Of a stretch of 64,000 nucleotides of DNA, positions 48,183 through 59,371 are shown in pieces. Position numbers and translations under genes: made by a program. The DNA comes from Massariosphaeria phaeospora (taxonomy: Eukaryota > Ascomycota > Dothideomycetes > Pleosporales), in NCBI GenBank assembly GCA_011032825.1, contig JAADJZ010000006.1:1054001-1118000 (forward strand). Reading direction: 5' to 3'. Every line of letters starts with the position of its first letter. Positions within the stretch are counted from its first letter, which is position 1. The notes under the pieces are model-generated. The model was not told the origin of the DNA and ran no database searches. It saw only the letters and a list, made by a program, of their open reading frames with translations.

Positions 48183-48228
48183 TTTCCGCGAGTCATTTCC
48201 GCGAGTCATTTCCCGAGTCATTTTTTTT
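48183..48228. repeat. Triple TTTCCGCGAGTCA repeat ending in a T run
   Basis: Two exact 13-bp units (48183-48195, 48196-48208) and a third lacking one base (48209-48220) are followed by eight T. It may act as a pol III-type terminator if the upstream segment is transcribed. Confidence 0.7.
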
Positions 48229-48827
48229 GTAGTTTTTTTTTTTGGTGGGCAGGGAGGGGATGGAGGGGGGCAAGTGGAGTGGTGGAGGTTTTGTTTTTTG
48301 CGGGAGAGGTGGGAAGATAGAGATGGACAGAAGAAGGCGAATAGAAGGAGGGTATGAGTGGAAGATTGATGGTAGATAGACTAGACTGGACTTTGCTTGT
48401 CTGATAATTCAACGCGATCTCTTATGTTTAGATTTTGGATAACTATATTACCCCCTTCATACACTATCTACAGTTTGCCATATTAGAAGATTAAAGTCTA
48501 TGCTTGATTGATGTGCGGATCCTGCTAGGTAGGTGTTCTTGGGCCGTAGTAATGTTGCGGATGCGTGAGGAACAGGGCTGGGTGTGCCTTCTTGGGGGAC
48601 GGCAAAGGGTCCACGAACCAAGTGTCGCAGGTACGCGTTGGGGGTCGCACGACCAGGATGATGTGTTTCTTTCGCTCTGCTTGTTATACTCGTGTGTGTT
48701 GTTTCTATTTTGCTGTCTAAACAAGTATGATACAAGTAAATATCCTACGATATACTTATTGGTAGTTCCTCCTCTTGGGACAGTATAGACAAGGTTAAAG
48801 TATAATAACGAAGTCGCCTAGTAGCGT

Positions 48828-49388
48828 CTACTCCTCTTCGTGTCCAGCTGTCGCAACATGCAAAATGCTCTCTTCCAAGCCGGGGACATGAATGCACTCA
48901 ATCCCATGCTGTTCCAGCTTCGACCGGCCCGTGTTCTCGCCAACAAACTTCTCCGGCTCCTTCACACCAAGATACACCTTCTTGATCCCCGCCTTGCCGT
49001 CTCTCGTCTTCGTCCTGACGATGCGGTCTACGCACGGGAGATTGCCACTCAACCGCAGGTTGCACGGCTCCATGGTCGTGTAGATGACCGCATTGGGCGG
49101 CAGGACGTCTCCGACTCGCTCCTCGGCCACACCGTGTGCTTGGGCGAATTTGATCAGACAGCACTGCTCGGCGTGCGTGTTGCCTTCGAGCTCGAGGGTG
49201 TAGCCTCGAGCCAGGATGGAGCCTGTGTCGCCGTCTACTAGTACTGCCCCCACGCGGAAGTTGGACGGCTTCGGGGGCGATTCGTGGGCTTCGTTCAGTG
49301 CGAGCCGCATGAAAGTCGCGTGGTCTTGGGGGTCAATTGACGGCAGCGGTAGGGGTGGATCACCCCTCTCGAAATCCTGGAGACACAT
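48828..49388 (-). CDS. CDA-fold deaminase, probably riboflavin-pathway (Rib2-like) type
   Basis: Single exon, 186 residues, cytidine-deaminase fold. The zinc site is His72-Ala-Glu74 (GNTHAEQCC) with Cys109 and Cys119 in TMEPCNLRLSGNLPCVDRI. The wide PC-x9-C spacing with RLSGN between the cysteines, together with the C-terminal VKEPEKFVGENTGRSKL and IECIHVPGLEESIL, recalls the deaminase domain of fungal Rib2-type enzymes, which deaminate a pyrimidine intermediate of riboflavin synthesis. There is no pseudouridine-synthase part. The assignment to riboflavin synthesis is inference; a general nucleoside deaminase role is possible. It is divergent from the J-protein gene, with 197 bp between starts. 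Confidence 0.78.
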   Translation of the reverse strand: MCLQDFERGDPPLPLPSIDPQDHATFMRLALNEAHESPPKPSNFRVGAVLVDGDTGSILARGYTLELEGNTHAEQCCLIKFAQAHGVAEERVGDVLPPNAVIYTTMEPCNLRLSGNLPCVDRIVRTKTRDGKAGIKKVYLGVKEPEKFVGENTGRSKLEQHGIECIHVPGLEESILHVATAGHEEE

Positions 49389-49585
49389 GGCGGTGGTGAG
49401 TGGGAATGGGTGAAGGCGAAGGTGAGGTGAGGAAAGAGCATGTGGTGTGGCGGTAAAGTGGCCCGAGCTTCAGCCGCCCGCAGCACCAACCAAACGCCGC
49501 CTAAAGTCCGACTCGACCTTGCGCGACCGTGTTCCGCCAACCTTAACGCGACTGCCCCCATTGACCCTGCCTGCCACTCCACGCA
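49389..49585. promoter_or_regulatory. Compact divergent promoter, deaminase / J protein
   Basis: This 197-bp interval between divergent start codons must hold both core promoters. No specific site was recognised. Confidence 0.45.
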
Positions 49586-50730
49586 ATGGCGCGAAAGGGT
49601 AGATCTGCCGCGGCACAGGCCGTGAAGGAGGACGCGGCATTCATCGACGAGGAGGAGAATATTGACGCCGACGACGGACCACCGAGTGTGCAGCCCTACG
49701 AGGTGCTGGGCCTAGAGACAGAAGCCACGGCCGATGAAGTCAAGAAGGCATATCGCAAGCTCGCGCTGAAGCATCATCCAGGTATGTCCAGCTATGGGAG
49801 TCAATCTCACTCACAGCTAATATGTTGGTAGACAAGGCGCAAGACAGCGACAAGGAGGCTGCCAACAAGAAATTCCAAGAGATTGCCTTCGCATACGCTG
49901 TTCTGTCTGATGACCGCCGCCGCAAGCGCTACGACTTGACTGGCAGCACTGCCGAGACGCTCGAAGATGACGATGACTTCAACTGGCTGAAGTTCTACCG
50001 CCAGCAGTTCGAAGATGTCGTCACCGAGGAGTCCATCACTAGAATCGCCAACGAATACAAGGGCAGCGCCGAAGAGAGACGCGATCTACTAAAAGCATAC
50101 GACGAGCACGAAGGCCGACTGAGCGCCATCTACCAGGTCGTCATGCTCTCGGACATCCTGGAAGACGACGACCGCTTCAGGCAGATTCTAGATGAGGAAA
50201 TCGCCAAAGGCACCGTTGAAACTTACCCGACGTACGAGCGCGAGAACAAGGACGAGCTCCGCCAGAAGGCCAAGGATGCCGAGAGGAAGAAGCGAGAAGA
50301 CTTTGACAAGCGCCACAACAAGGAGGTCGAAGAAAAGTCCAAAGCCAACGGCAAAGCGAACGGCAAGGCTAAGAGCAAGAAGAGAGAGCCCGGCAGCTTC
50401 GCTGACCTCGCCGCGCTCATCCAGCAGCGCCAAAAGGCCCGCGCTGGCAACTTCTTCGAAGACGTGGAGGCCAGGTATGCCCAGCCCTCACGAGGCAGCA
50501 AGAGGGCGACTCCGATGGACGAGCCGCCAGAGGAAGCGTTCGCTGCGATGGGCGCGCGTGCCAGCAAGAAGAACAAGCCTAACACGCGAACGAAGAAAGC
50601 GCACAACTACGACGAGAGCGGAGAAGATATCGGTGACGAAGATAGCGAAGAGGAGGAGGAGGAGGCGCCAAAGCCTAAGAAACGCGGAAGGCTCCAAAGG
50701 GGTCGTCGTCGAGCCAAGGCTAAGGCGTAG
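49586..50730 (+). CDS. J-domain protein, DNAJC9-like
   Basis: Two exons (intron 49782-49831, which splits the HPD motif codon) give 364 residues. The J domain is near the N-terminus: [30 protein letters not shown] across the splice, and [16 protein letters not shown]. It is followed by the DNAJC9-type middle ([35 protein letters not shown]) and a Lys/Glu-rich tail with nuclear-signal-like KKRGR. Animal DNAJC9 is an Hsp70 co-chaperone that also handles histones H3-H4; a similar nuclear role here is inference. Confidence 0.88.
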
Positions 50731-51493
50731 AGTGAACGCAACCCGTGTGCAGAGTTGCATGCCATGATCGAGCGGCCTCGTCTCACTCTTAAGGAACGGC
50801 GTTTATGGTAACCATCTTGGGGGGCCTTGCATTTGGTGGTGTCTTGGGGTCTGATAGCTGGGGTCTTTGGCGGCGCTCAGCGAACGACCATGGCGGCACG
50901 GCCAGAATAAGGTATAGTCATATCACGATTAAACTCACTATCATCTTCTTATTTATCTTCCTGTGCCATACATCTTGTTAGCCTCTCTTGGTGTCCTTAT
51001 TAGTCACCGTGTTGTTTCTGTGTCGACTCATCCATTATCTGTCATCGCTTGCTCATGATTCGACTGTCATCTTCGGATAGTCCCATACAGTAGACTTCTT
51101 CTTCGTAGAACTTCCTTTCTTTCATAGCACGTTAACTGCTGGACCCGCTTCTGGACACGCTACTGGACACACCGCTTCCACACTTCTCGCCCGCGACCCG
51201 CCCAGTATAACAAACTCGCCGCAAACGGTTTCCAATCTCGAGTGGCAATTAGGCTGCAGCTCCGCTGTGGGTCAATCACGTGGCGCACTGTACCAAGGTT
51301 CCAGGGTTCTTCCAGGATTCAGGTACAGGTTCAGATTCCCGCCCGCTCTCACTCGCACCCAACTGTTGCCAAGACTCGCACCTGACGACGGCTCCGGTCG
51401 GGCGATAATTCTTCCTGCCCTTGGGACTAACACCTCCACCTACGGTACCTGCGCGTTTGCTACCTCGTCCTGATCTGAGCGTCTCGTGCAACC
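50731..51493. other. Intergenic, J-protein 3' flank and AT-hook gene promoter
   Basis: About 760 bp between genes on the same strand. No exon, RNA or repeat was recognised. Confidence 0.4.
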
Positions 51494-53039
51494 ATGGCAG
51501 ACCAGCGGAGCCCTCGGACGGTAAGTCGCGCAGAGGGTCAGGTAGCCATATATTAACAAGAGCGAAGAAGCCAGAGCAGTCAACCACGCCGAAGAAGCGA
51601 GGGCGACCAAGCGGTGTATGTGCGATCGCAACAACGGCTGCAAACACGTAATCGCGAGACTGACGATTTGTTTGCAGAAAGCTAGCGAAGCGCCGTCAAC
51701 ACCCACGACGTCGACTCCCGCAGCCTCGACGCCGCGCACGAAGCAGAAGCAGACACCCAAGCCAATAGCGAGCCCGAGGGTAAGGCCGCGCCTGCCGTGG
51801 TTGAGGAAGCCCAGCGTGCCACGATCTGACGAGGAAGCAGCGACCCACTGGCCAGCCACGCACGCCTGCCACGCCTACAGCCATGGACTCGCACCCCCAC
51901 CCGCACTTGCACCCGGAAACCACCACGCTGATGCCGCCGTTCACAGAGCAGAGGCGGGCGCCGCAGAATGTGAGTGCGAAACTGCCTGTCCTCCCAACTC
52001 GCACCCCAAACCAGACATTAACCCGCATTCATAGGCCTCAGCATCGCCGCGCCGACCTACGCCTGGCCATCTCAGCTTCCCTTCTCATCAGCTGTCGAGA
52101 GGTACGTCGCAGCCCTACTACGAAACCGCGGACGGATACCTGCCTGTGATCCCTGGTTCCAGCTCTCTGGCTCTCGTGACAAGTCATAACCAGCCTACAG
52201 ACCTATCCGGCCTACTCAGCAGCAACGCTCCGGGGAGCCCATATATAACCGACCGTCCGTACATTCACAGCGCCCCATCTCCATCTCCATTTGCCGCACC
52301 CGCCATACCCACGAGGTTCACAACTCCCGTCGCGCGCATGGCCTCGTCGAACCCCCAGATGTCGCCTCCCCCAGAGACGGGTATCGGCCTGCCATCAGAC
52401 ACGCCGCCTTCTCAACCTGTCCGCACGTCAATCATTCAGAGCCAGGCTATCATGACCGAGCTCTTAAAGGTCTTCTTCAAAGGCGAAGTGCCCATGCCGC
52501 CCGACCGGATCGTCGACTCCATGCAGCTAGACAGGATCTGCGATAAACTGTTCACCATCGCGGCCAGCAGACCCCGTCTTGCTAACGACGCCGGGCTTTA
52601 CGCTAGCCGCTTTCCTCACTTTAAGCTCATGGTCCTGGCGCGCCTCAGCTACCTGCCCGCCTGGTTCTGGATCCGCGAGACCTTTATGATCACCGCAAGA
52701 GGGTGTGGCTGGGCTTTCGACGACTCGGTCATGCATATGAACATCGAGACGGCGAAGGCTGATGTCCTGGCTTATACGCAGGCTATGGAGAGGCGCAACG
52801 CGGACGCTGCCCAGCTCCAGGCCATGGGCCCCGCTCAAGCTGCTCAGCTCCGTCAAGAGTATCAGGCTCGGGATATCATTCACCTTCGACAGGCGCAGGA
52901 TCGGGCTCGGGCTCGGGAGCTCCAGGCTCGAGAGGCAAAGGCCAAAGCTCAGCCAAATGGCCAGGCGGAAACTCAGGCCCAGACTCAAGACGGAGAGACA
53001 CGCATGAGGGGCACGAAGCGTGAGGCTCCGGAGTATTAG
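51494..53039 (+). CDS. AT-hook protein with micro-exons
   Basis: Five exons (51494-51520, 51568-51615, 51678-51779, 51838-51969, 52035-53039) sum to 437 residues in one frame. The second exon supplies an AT-hook (TTPKKRGRPSG), which binds AT-rich minor grooves. Ser/Thr/Pro-rich and His/Pro-rich disordered parts follow. A helical C-terminal domain (MTELLKVFFKGEVPMPPDRI, AGLYASRFPHFKLMVLARL) ends in a Gln/Ala/Arg coiled coil (RQAQDRARARELQAREAKAK). I do not recognise the C-terminal domain. The 27- and 48-nt first exons have good splice sites, but automated annotation would easily start the gene too late. A chromatin role is inference. Confidence 0.75.
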
Positions 53040-54204
53040 TTGGTGCCCACCGCGCGTGGACGGGTGACTGACTCCTGGTCCATCGGCGGATCTCACACCA
53101 TGTTCTCGAGCGGCGCAGACCGCATTTGGATACCTTCAGCAACGCACCAGCGACGCGCAGCTACGAGGGGCGATCTAGAGGTCATGGCATACAATCTTGA
53201 CGATCTCGTCGATACGTTCGCTCTCACCGATCTATCTCCGGCATGGCAACGGTCCTAGGGCGGCTTTCACCAATCCTTCACATAATTCCATCGGGACCTC
53301 TCTTTTTGATCCCCATCCCCATGTACATCTTTATCCCCTCGATCTTTTCTTTCTTTCTTGTGAGACGTCTCTTTCTTCTCCATCCTCTCCGTCTCTGGAC
53401 TCTAGCTGCATCTTACAGCGCAAGTTACGTAGCTAGCTTGCAGGGTCTGGATCGATAATCGGGCGAGGAGCATGGTGGTGGAACGCGGAGAACGACTCTC
53501 TTGTTTTATGCTTGGGTACGCTATTTGAGCGCCGGTGAAGATGGCATCCGATTGCCGAAGTCGTATAGTATACTCTGTTATACTATACCATAATTTGAGA
53601 GTGATAATTTGAGAGTGATTCATTGATTCATTGTTCCACTGTCGGGCTTAGAGGCGATGCGAGTGTGTGTATGCAAATGTACCCGGTGATGTACCTGTCA
53701 ATTGATTTTGGCAATTTCTTTTAGTACTGCTTGTGACCGCTAATTTCCCGCCATAGTGCGCTGGAGTGTATTGCGTGAGTTTACTGTACTTTTGTTCTTC
53801 TCTAGAGGTAGCAGTGTGCACAAGGGAAGGTAGGTAAGGGAGGGGGAAATCGCGGTTCACCGGGCAGCCTTGGTTTGTGTATCGGATTGGGATATTTGAT
53901 TTGATTTGAGAAAGAAATGGTTTGCCGGTGTAGTGGTTTTTCAATATACGGCATTGCGGGTTTGGGGTGGGTGAGTGTAGTAGTGGAACGAATCTGAATG
54001 ACTAAAAGCTCGAATGGAATTGGCTGAATTGACCGAAGTCTATGCGCGGAGACTAGGTGAGTGTATACGACGTATATGTGGATGCGTGATTCGTAACTCA
54101 TCCGGTAACCTTGGGTCGTCTAACCTAAGGATCCATCCTAACCCTCTAACCGTCCAGAAACGCCTTTTGCAGACCCACCTAAAACCATGCTACCTAGGTA
54201 CTCA
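53040..54204. other. Convergent intergenic region
   Basis: About 1.16 kb between convergent genes. Two adjacent tandem duplications are visible near 53591-53634 (ATAATTTGAGAGTG twice, then ATTCATTG twice). No gene was recognised. Confidence 0.5.
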
Positions 54205-55001
54205 TTATACCCACCCACCAACCCACCCCACCCCCAAATGCACACCCAAACCCACAATCCCACCCACAATCCCGCCCACGTCCACTCCACCCCACCCTCC
54301 CCCACCCCTCCTCCCCGCCCCACCCGCCGCAACAATCAAAATCGTGCCGCACGAATCCTCCCTCGTCGTCGGCAACCCAGGCCCCTCCATCGTCAGCGTA
54401 GCGCAGAACCCGCCCTGCGCCACCACCTGCGTGGGATGTTCGGCCGGCGGCGGCACGTACACGATGGCGGCGGTTTGCTGCGCGGCTTGCACGGTCACGG
54501 TCGTGATGGCGGCGACGTTGATGGCGCCGTTGCAGGTTTGGCCTGAGGGGCAGCAGCCGATGAGGCCGTTGGAGGAAGGGGGGATGGCGCAGGTGTAGGT
54601 GGGGGGACAGCACCTGAAAGGGGGAGGAGGGGGTTAGTGGGTGGTTAGGAGAGGGGGGAGGGAAAGTAGGGTAAGGTTGTGGAGGAGATTGGAAGGGAGG
54701 CGTACCAGCTTGGGTGGTTGATGTTGCTGCAGCTTAGGGAGGCTTGGTCGGGGCAGAGGTTTGTGTTTGCGGTGGATATTTCTTGGCCGTTGGGGTTGAC
54801 GATGTATACTGCGCCGGAGAAGGGGGCGTTGTTGGTGTAGGTTTGCGGGTCGGAGGATGCGTCTGGGTTGGCTTCCGGGTTTGGCGCAGCTTCTGGCGCA
54901 GGGTTTGGGTTTGGATTCGGAAGCGCATTTGGGTTTGGGTTTGCGACGCAGAGCAATGGGAGGAGAAATGGAGCGAGTTGAGGCGGCGCAAAGAGTCGCA
55001 T
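54205..55001 (-). CDS. Secreted Cys-rich protein with Asn-Pro repeats, possible GPI anchor
   Basis: Two exons (intron 54614-54705) give 234 residues. A signal peptide is clear (MRLFAPPQLAPFLLPLLCVA). It is followed by a low-complexity Asn-Pro/Ala-rich segment (NPNPNALPNPNPNPAPEAA). The mature core has ten Cys with two CC pairs, spaced C-x7-C-x8-CC-x5-C-x11-CC-x5-C, then two more Cys downstream (GGFCATL, EDSCGTI). The C-terminus is Gly-rich and hydrophobic up to the stop, compatible with a GPI signal or membrane tail. A cell-wall or apoplastic effector-like role is possible, but no family is recognised. Neighbour genes give no hint. Confidence 0.75.
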
Positions 55002-55857
55002 TATGCTAGATTGACAGAAAGTATTTCGAAAACTAAAAGAAGTGACGGTTTCGCAAAACTTGGAAGGGAAACGAACGACAAAAAGAGCTGTACACGTCAC
55101 GTCAATACCGCCGTAACAGAACTCGAGAAAATAAAATCTGAGAGACTTGAACGGACGCGGAAAACCGGCTCGACCGGCGGGCAAACCCGTCGTCTTAAAG
55201 AACTCGGTAGGATCCAGCACGAGCGCTTTGGCGACACAGCTATAGCTCCGGGTAGGTAGCTTTGCAGCGTGTGGTGACCGCCTCGTAGGTCATGACAGCT
55301 TGATCGTGGTGGGCTGGTGGGGGTATGCCGGTACCGCTGCATTCTTGCGCGTGGACAAGTCACAAACCAGCTTGCAGGCCAGCTGGCTCGAGGAAAGGTT
55401 TGCCCATGCTTCGGGAGTGGTTAGCTGGCTTTTGACTCGCTGTTCATCGGATAGCTGCGTTTTGCGAGGCTCTGGTGTGGGTTTCTAGGGGTGGTTTGAC
55501 TAGGGAGCCTCGTTTTCTGAGGACGCGCAACCCCTCCTTTGCTGGCAGAGCAGATTGGGGCGACGCGACGAGTCGGCGGGTGAGGGCCTTGTTTGCTCCC
55601 TGTAAAGACGTGTTTTTTAGCCTTGGGAGCGGCGCAGTCGGATGGGTGGGCTTTGCGGAGTGATGGGATGGTTTGCTTGCGCGTGCCTTGGTCATTGATC
55701 GGGGGTTGCATATTGATCTAGCTGTGTTAGGTAAAGGGTAATGCCAAGTCTTTATCACGTGCTCTGTGGCGCGCCCGCTTTCCTCCCAAGTTGCCAGTTG
55801 CCACCGACGCGTCAACTTCTCAGCCATCAACACCAACTCCTTCGACAGCAACATGAC
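55002..55857. promoter_or_regulatory. Divergent promoter region, secreted protein gene / STN1
   Basis: About 860 bp between divergent starts. A second ATG at 55853 lies five bases before the chosen STN1 start, in another frame. No specific site was recognised. Confidence 0.4.
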
Positions 55858-56683
55858 ATGTCAACGCATCTATCGGCTTCTGGATATCGGCTGTACCCGG
55901 CGTATTGCTTTCGAGCATCGTCGACTTATAATGCCTGGGTGAAGCTCACGGCTGCAGATGTGCAGGCGTTGAGAACGGAGCCTGGATTTCAAAGTATTTC
56001 ACCTCGTACGCTTTACTGTGACAATTATTGACAGCATCTAAATAGGTCAGCGGATATATTTTCACCTGAATCATCCCATACGATACGTACGTCTCGTGGG
56101 TGTCGTCGTTGCAATCGATGACATCACCCCGAAATACACGGTCCTCACCCTCGACGACGGCAGCGGCTCTACTATCGAAGTCAAGATTATACGGCTCGTT
56201 GCAGAAGTCTACAACGCGGTCGAGAGCCCATCGAACACCGTAATCGACAACGTGAATGTCATCAGCGAGTTCGGCGTTTTCGAGGTCACCGTGGACCACC
56301 AGCAACTCGACATTGGCACAGTCATAAAGACCAAGTGCACTATATCCGAATTCCGAGGTTCAAAACAGCTAGAGTTGAAGAGGGCCTGGGTCGTGCCCAC
56401 CACCAACGATGAAGCACAAGACTGGGCTGAAACGGCGGCCTTCAAGCAATCAGTTCTCTCTGTGCCGTGGCGCATGAGCTCAGCTGAACGCAAGAGAATC
56501 AGGGCAGAAGATAAAGCGGAGGAAAAGACGCATGCAGAACATGAGAGACTCAAAGCTGAGCATGCGGTCAAGAGGAAAGAACAGAGGAAAGCAAGAGACG
56601 AGTATTTGGCTCAGAGGGAAGCAAAGCTCGAATTTATAAATCGGAAAGAGAGAGTCATGATGGATGCTGGAGCGTTGATATGA
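55858..56683 (+). CDS. STN1: CST complex subunit Stn1 (telomere capping)
   Basis: Two exons (intron 55994-56045) give 257 residues. Stn1 is the OB-fold subunit that, with Ten1, caps telomeres and recruits polymerase alpha-primase. The start MSTHLSASGYRLYPAYCFRA matches the fungal family opening. The join gives QRIYFHLNHPIRYVRLVGVV, leading into the OB-fold strands (AIDDITPKYTVLTLDDGSG). A Lys/Glu-rich helical tail (SAERKRIRAEDKAEEKTHAE) ends the protein. The C-terminal winged-helix domains of yeast Stn1 are absent, as in S. pombe and other short forms. Confidence 0.88.
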
Positions 56684-57385
56684 GGTGTAGCTTTACACCA
56701 GTATAAACTCAGCCTTCAAGACAGTGATGAGGTCACTCGATACGCCGAAACTTCGATTACCCTCGCAGTCCTGTCTTTCTCGGTCGCTAGATCGATATTA
56801 TGAAACAACGGTCAATCGCGCTATATGCAAGACAATGCCGCTCAACAATACTCTTTACCTAGTAATTACGACTTATCGAGCATCATACCAGCACCCGGAT
56901 TAGGCCTATTTACTGATGCCTATCGCTAATTTCACGATCCAGCCCAATCGCCTATCAGCCTCCTATGACAGAAGTGTTGGATTTTCTCTACTTTCGGGGC
57001 GCCTTGCGAGGCTCTATTCTTCCTATTTCAGCCCTGATCATATCAGGCTGAGCAGTTGCCTTCTTTATTCGGTGTGGGTGGCTGCAAGCCTTCATTGGGT
57101 TATGCCAAGCGCTGCTGACACGTCGTGTTACGCTGCGCCACAACAATATATAAGCTGGTCTCGTCCATCTCGCCAATCCACAAGGCTTCATGGTTCAAAA
57201 CCGCTTAGACTTAGACCCTGTATTGGCATCTTTCTCTATCTTTGTACTGCGCTGTTTTGTTTTTCCAAGAACTATCAGTATCACCAAGTCACCTCTTCGT
57301 TATTGTTATTCCAATTACTGGTCTAGATGCACGGGTGGCTGGAAAACCTATCATAGGTCAAAACGTTGCCAACTCCGAAACGATC
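56684..57385. promoter_or_regulatory. Intergenic and HET gene promoter/leader
   Basis: About 700 bp. A TATA-like TATATAAG lies at 57147-57154, about 230 bp before the chosen HET start. A short upstream ATG frame (57190-57411) overlaps the HET start and may be an uORF. Confidence 0.4.
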
Positions 57386-59371
57386 ATGTCTGCAGGCAAC
57401 TCCCAACGTAAGACCTTCACGTTCTGCGCACAAGATTTCCCTCCCCTAATTTCCAGCAACAAATACGCATGCCGCCTTCCGTCTATGCCACTCTACGTCA
57501 AAAACCTCCCGCCTTTGCACTATCTGCCACTGCCCGAGTCGCCCTCATCGAAATGCCAGACGATTAGGATCTTGAAACTCGAGCCAGGGTCTTGGGATGA
57601 TCCAATTAACTGCTCTCTGTTCCTTGTCGACATTAGTACCGACCCATTAAACTACGAAGCTATATCGTATGTCTGGGGAGATGGCCGCGATCGACGAAAC
57701 GTCGTCTGCAACGGCCAGCGAATCAGTGTCACTAGGAATCTTTTCGATGCGCTCCAAATCTTCCGACAATCCCAGACTGCGCCGCGACTGCTCTGGGCCG
57801 ATGCGCTCTGTATAAATCAGAAAGATACTGGAGAACGAAACCACCAAGTACAATCAATGCGCCTCATATACTCCAAAGCATCCAGAGTACTGATCTGGCT
57901 TGGCCATGCTGAATCCGACACTGTGCGCCCCGCGATGGAACTGGTATGTGCATTTGATACTGGAAACCGGAGCAAGAAGGAAGCACACAGCTTGGCAGGA
58001 GACGAAGATGAAGAGGATATAGGAGAGGATGAATCCACGCAAGACGAACGTGTAGAGGACGGAGATGGAGAGGGGGTAGATGAAGAGGAGCAGTGTGCCA
58101 GTTATTATTGGGAGAACGCAATGGTCCCGTCTCCAGTCCTCCCCGGCACATGTTCAGGGTTGATCAAGACAGAGAACTTCCCACAATTAGAACCCTTGTT
58201 TGGTTGCCAGTGGTTTAAACGACTTTGGGTGATACAAGAGGTTGCTTTGTCGAGGTCTGCCCAACTCTTCTGGGGTCATGCCAGCATCGACTTCAGATGG
58301 ATATGCCAAGTAGCGAAGCGTATATACGAGAATCCGTCATTCGCTTCTTTTTTGTCTACTGGTTTATACAACTGTTACACAATGTTCCAAGCCTGGAACC
58401 AAACCGGTGTCCATTCTTCTTTCCTCGACGTCCTGTCCAATACTAGAAACTTCAGTGCCACGGACCAAAGAGACAAAATCTTTGGAATCCTCGGAATTCG
58501 AACAGGCGACAACAACCCAGAGAAAAACTTGTTTTTCGTCGAACCGGACTACAATCTCTCGGAATCGGAAATTTTCAAGATTGTTGCCAGGAAATGTCTC
58601 GTCGAGCTGAAAAGGGTCGATATTCTTAGCCACGTACAGCATGGCTCTGATGTGCCTAGTGAGACGGCTTCTTGGGCGCCTAATTGGGGTGTGACGTATA
58701 CCGCAGTCATTGGAAGATGGAACCGTGGGTATATTGGAGATGTAGCACCTATTGTGTATGCACCCGAATGCGGAGAAAAAGATCGTATGGCCATTAGGGG
58801 TTGTATGGTGGACGATGTAGCAAATGTCTTGAAGTACGATTTGAGCACAAGCTCCTTTCGTTATGATATCAACGTATTTCAACTCCTCCGGACATTCCTT
58901 AGCGACCTTGAAGATGTGCTTGATTCCAAAACCTTGTCTTGGACCTTGACAGCTGGACTTGACCTCGACTGGAATCCGATTCAGGATCACAGAGCTCATC
59001 TTGCGGCGTTTCAAGCGTTTCTAGACTGGAACCCGAAACAATCCGAGGTTTCGGACGAAGATGAAGTTCTTCTACCTTCTACTCATCCAGCGGATATAGC
59101 CTTCCGTTATTTCTCTGTGCCCGAGCGCATGACATATCGTCGAAAGTTTTTCAAAACAGGTTTAGGCATGCTAGGCCTTGGACCGGAAGCCATGCAAGAA
59201 GGCGACATCGTTGCTATCCTCTTCGGTAGCAAAACGCCGTTCATTCTTCGTCCAGCGGGAAGCCATTACCGATTGGTAGGGGAATGCTACGTTTACGATA
59301 TCGACGGCGGCAATTGGTTCGAAGAGTGGCAGAAAAGCGAGCAGCCGACCACGGATTTCCACCTCATTTGA
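57386..59371 (+). CDS. HET-domain (heterokaryon incompatibility type) protein
   Basis: Single exon, 661 residues from the ATG at 57386 (MSAGNSQRK); the next candidate, MPLYVKNLPP at 57487, is also possible. All three HET blocks are visible: YEAISYVWGD; LLWADALCINQKD followed by RLIYSKASRVLIWLG; and KRLWVIQEVALS. HET domains trigger cell death in vegetative incompatibility when linked to a recognition partner. Between blocks 2 and 3 lies an acidic low-complexity insertion of about 35 residues, rich in Glu and Asp (nt about 57990-58092). The C-terminal half has the usual HET-protein end (EGDIVAILFGSKTPFILRP). No frame break. Confidence 0.9.
   Translation: MSAGNSQRKTFTFCAQDFPPLISSNKYACRLPSMPLYVKNLPPLHYLPLPESPSSKCQTIRILKLEPGSWDDPINCSLFLVDISTDPLNYEAISYVWGDGRDRRNVVCNGQRISVTRNLFDALQIFRQSQTAPRLLWADALCINQKDTGERNHQVQSMRLIYSKASRVLIWLGHAESDTVRPAMELVCAFDTGNRSKKEAHSLAGDEDEEDIGEDESTQDERVEDGDGEGVDEEEQCASYYWENAMVPSPVLPGTCSGLIKTENFPQLEPLFGCQWFKRLWVIQEVALSRSAQLFWGHASIDFRWICQVAKRIYENPSFASFLSTGLYNCYTMFQAWNQTGVHSSFLDVLSNTRNFSATDQRDKIFGILGIRTGDNNPEKNLFFVEPDYNLSESEIFKIVARKCLVELKRVDILSHVQHGSDVPSETASWAPNWGVTYTAVIGRWNRGYIGDVAPIVYAPECGEKDRMAIRGCMVDDVANVLKYDLSTSSFRYDINVFQLLRTFLSDLEDVLDSKTLSWTLTAGLDLDWNPIQDHRAHLAAFQAFLDWNPKQSEVSDEDEVLLPSTHPADIAFRYFSVPERMTYRRKFFKTGLGMLGLGPEAMQEGDIVAILFGSKTPFILRPAGSHYRLVGECYVYDIDGGNWFEEWQKSEQPTTDFHLI

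Larger units (their letters stand above)
47396..48827. other. Convergent intergenic region, SLY1 / deaminase
   Basis: 1.4 kb without a protein gene. It contains the GTGA-type microsatellite, the pseudoknot-like segment and the TTTCCGCGAGTCA repeats listed separately. Confidence 0.5.

Noticed and set aside
56988..57191. Small minus-strand ORF upstream of the HET gene
   Set aside because: Short, no protein-like features, lies in the promoter/leader region.
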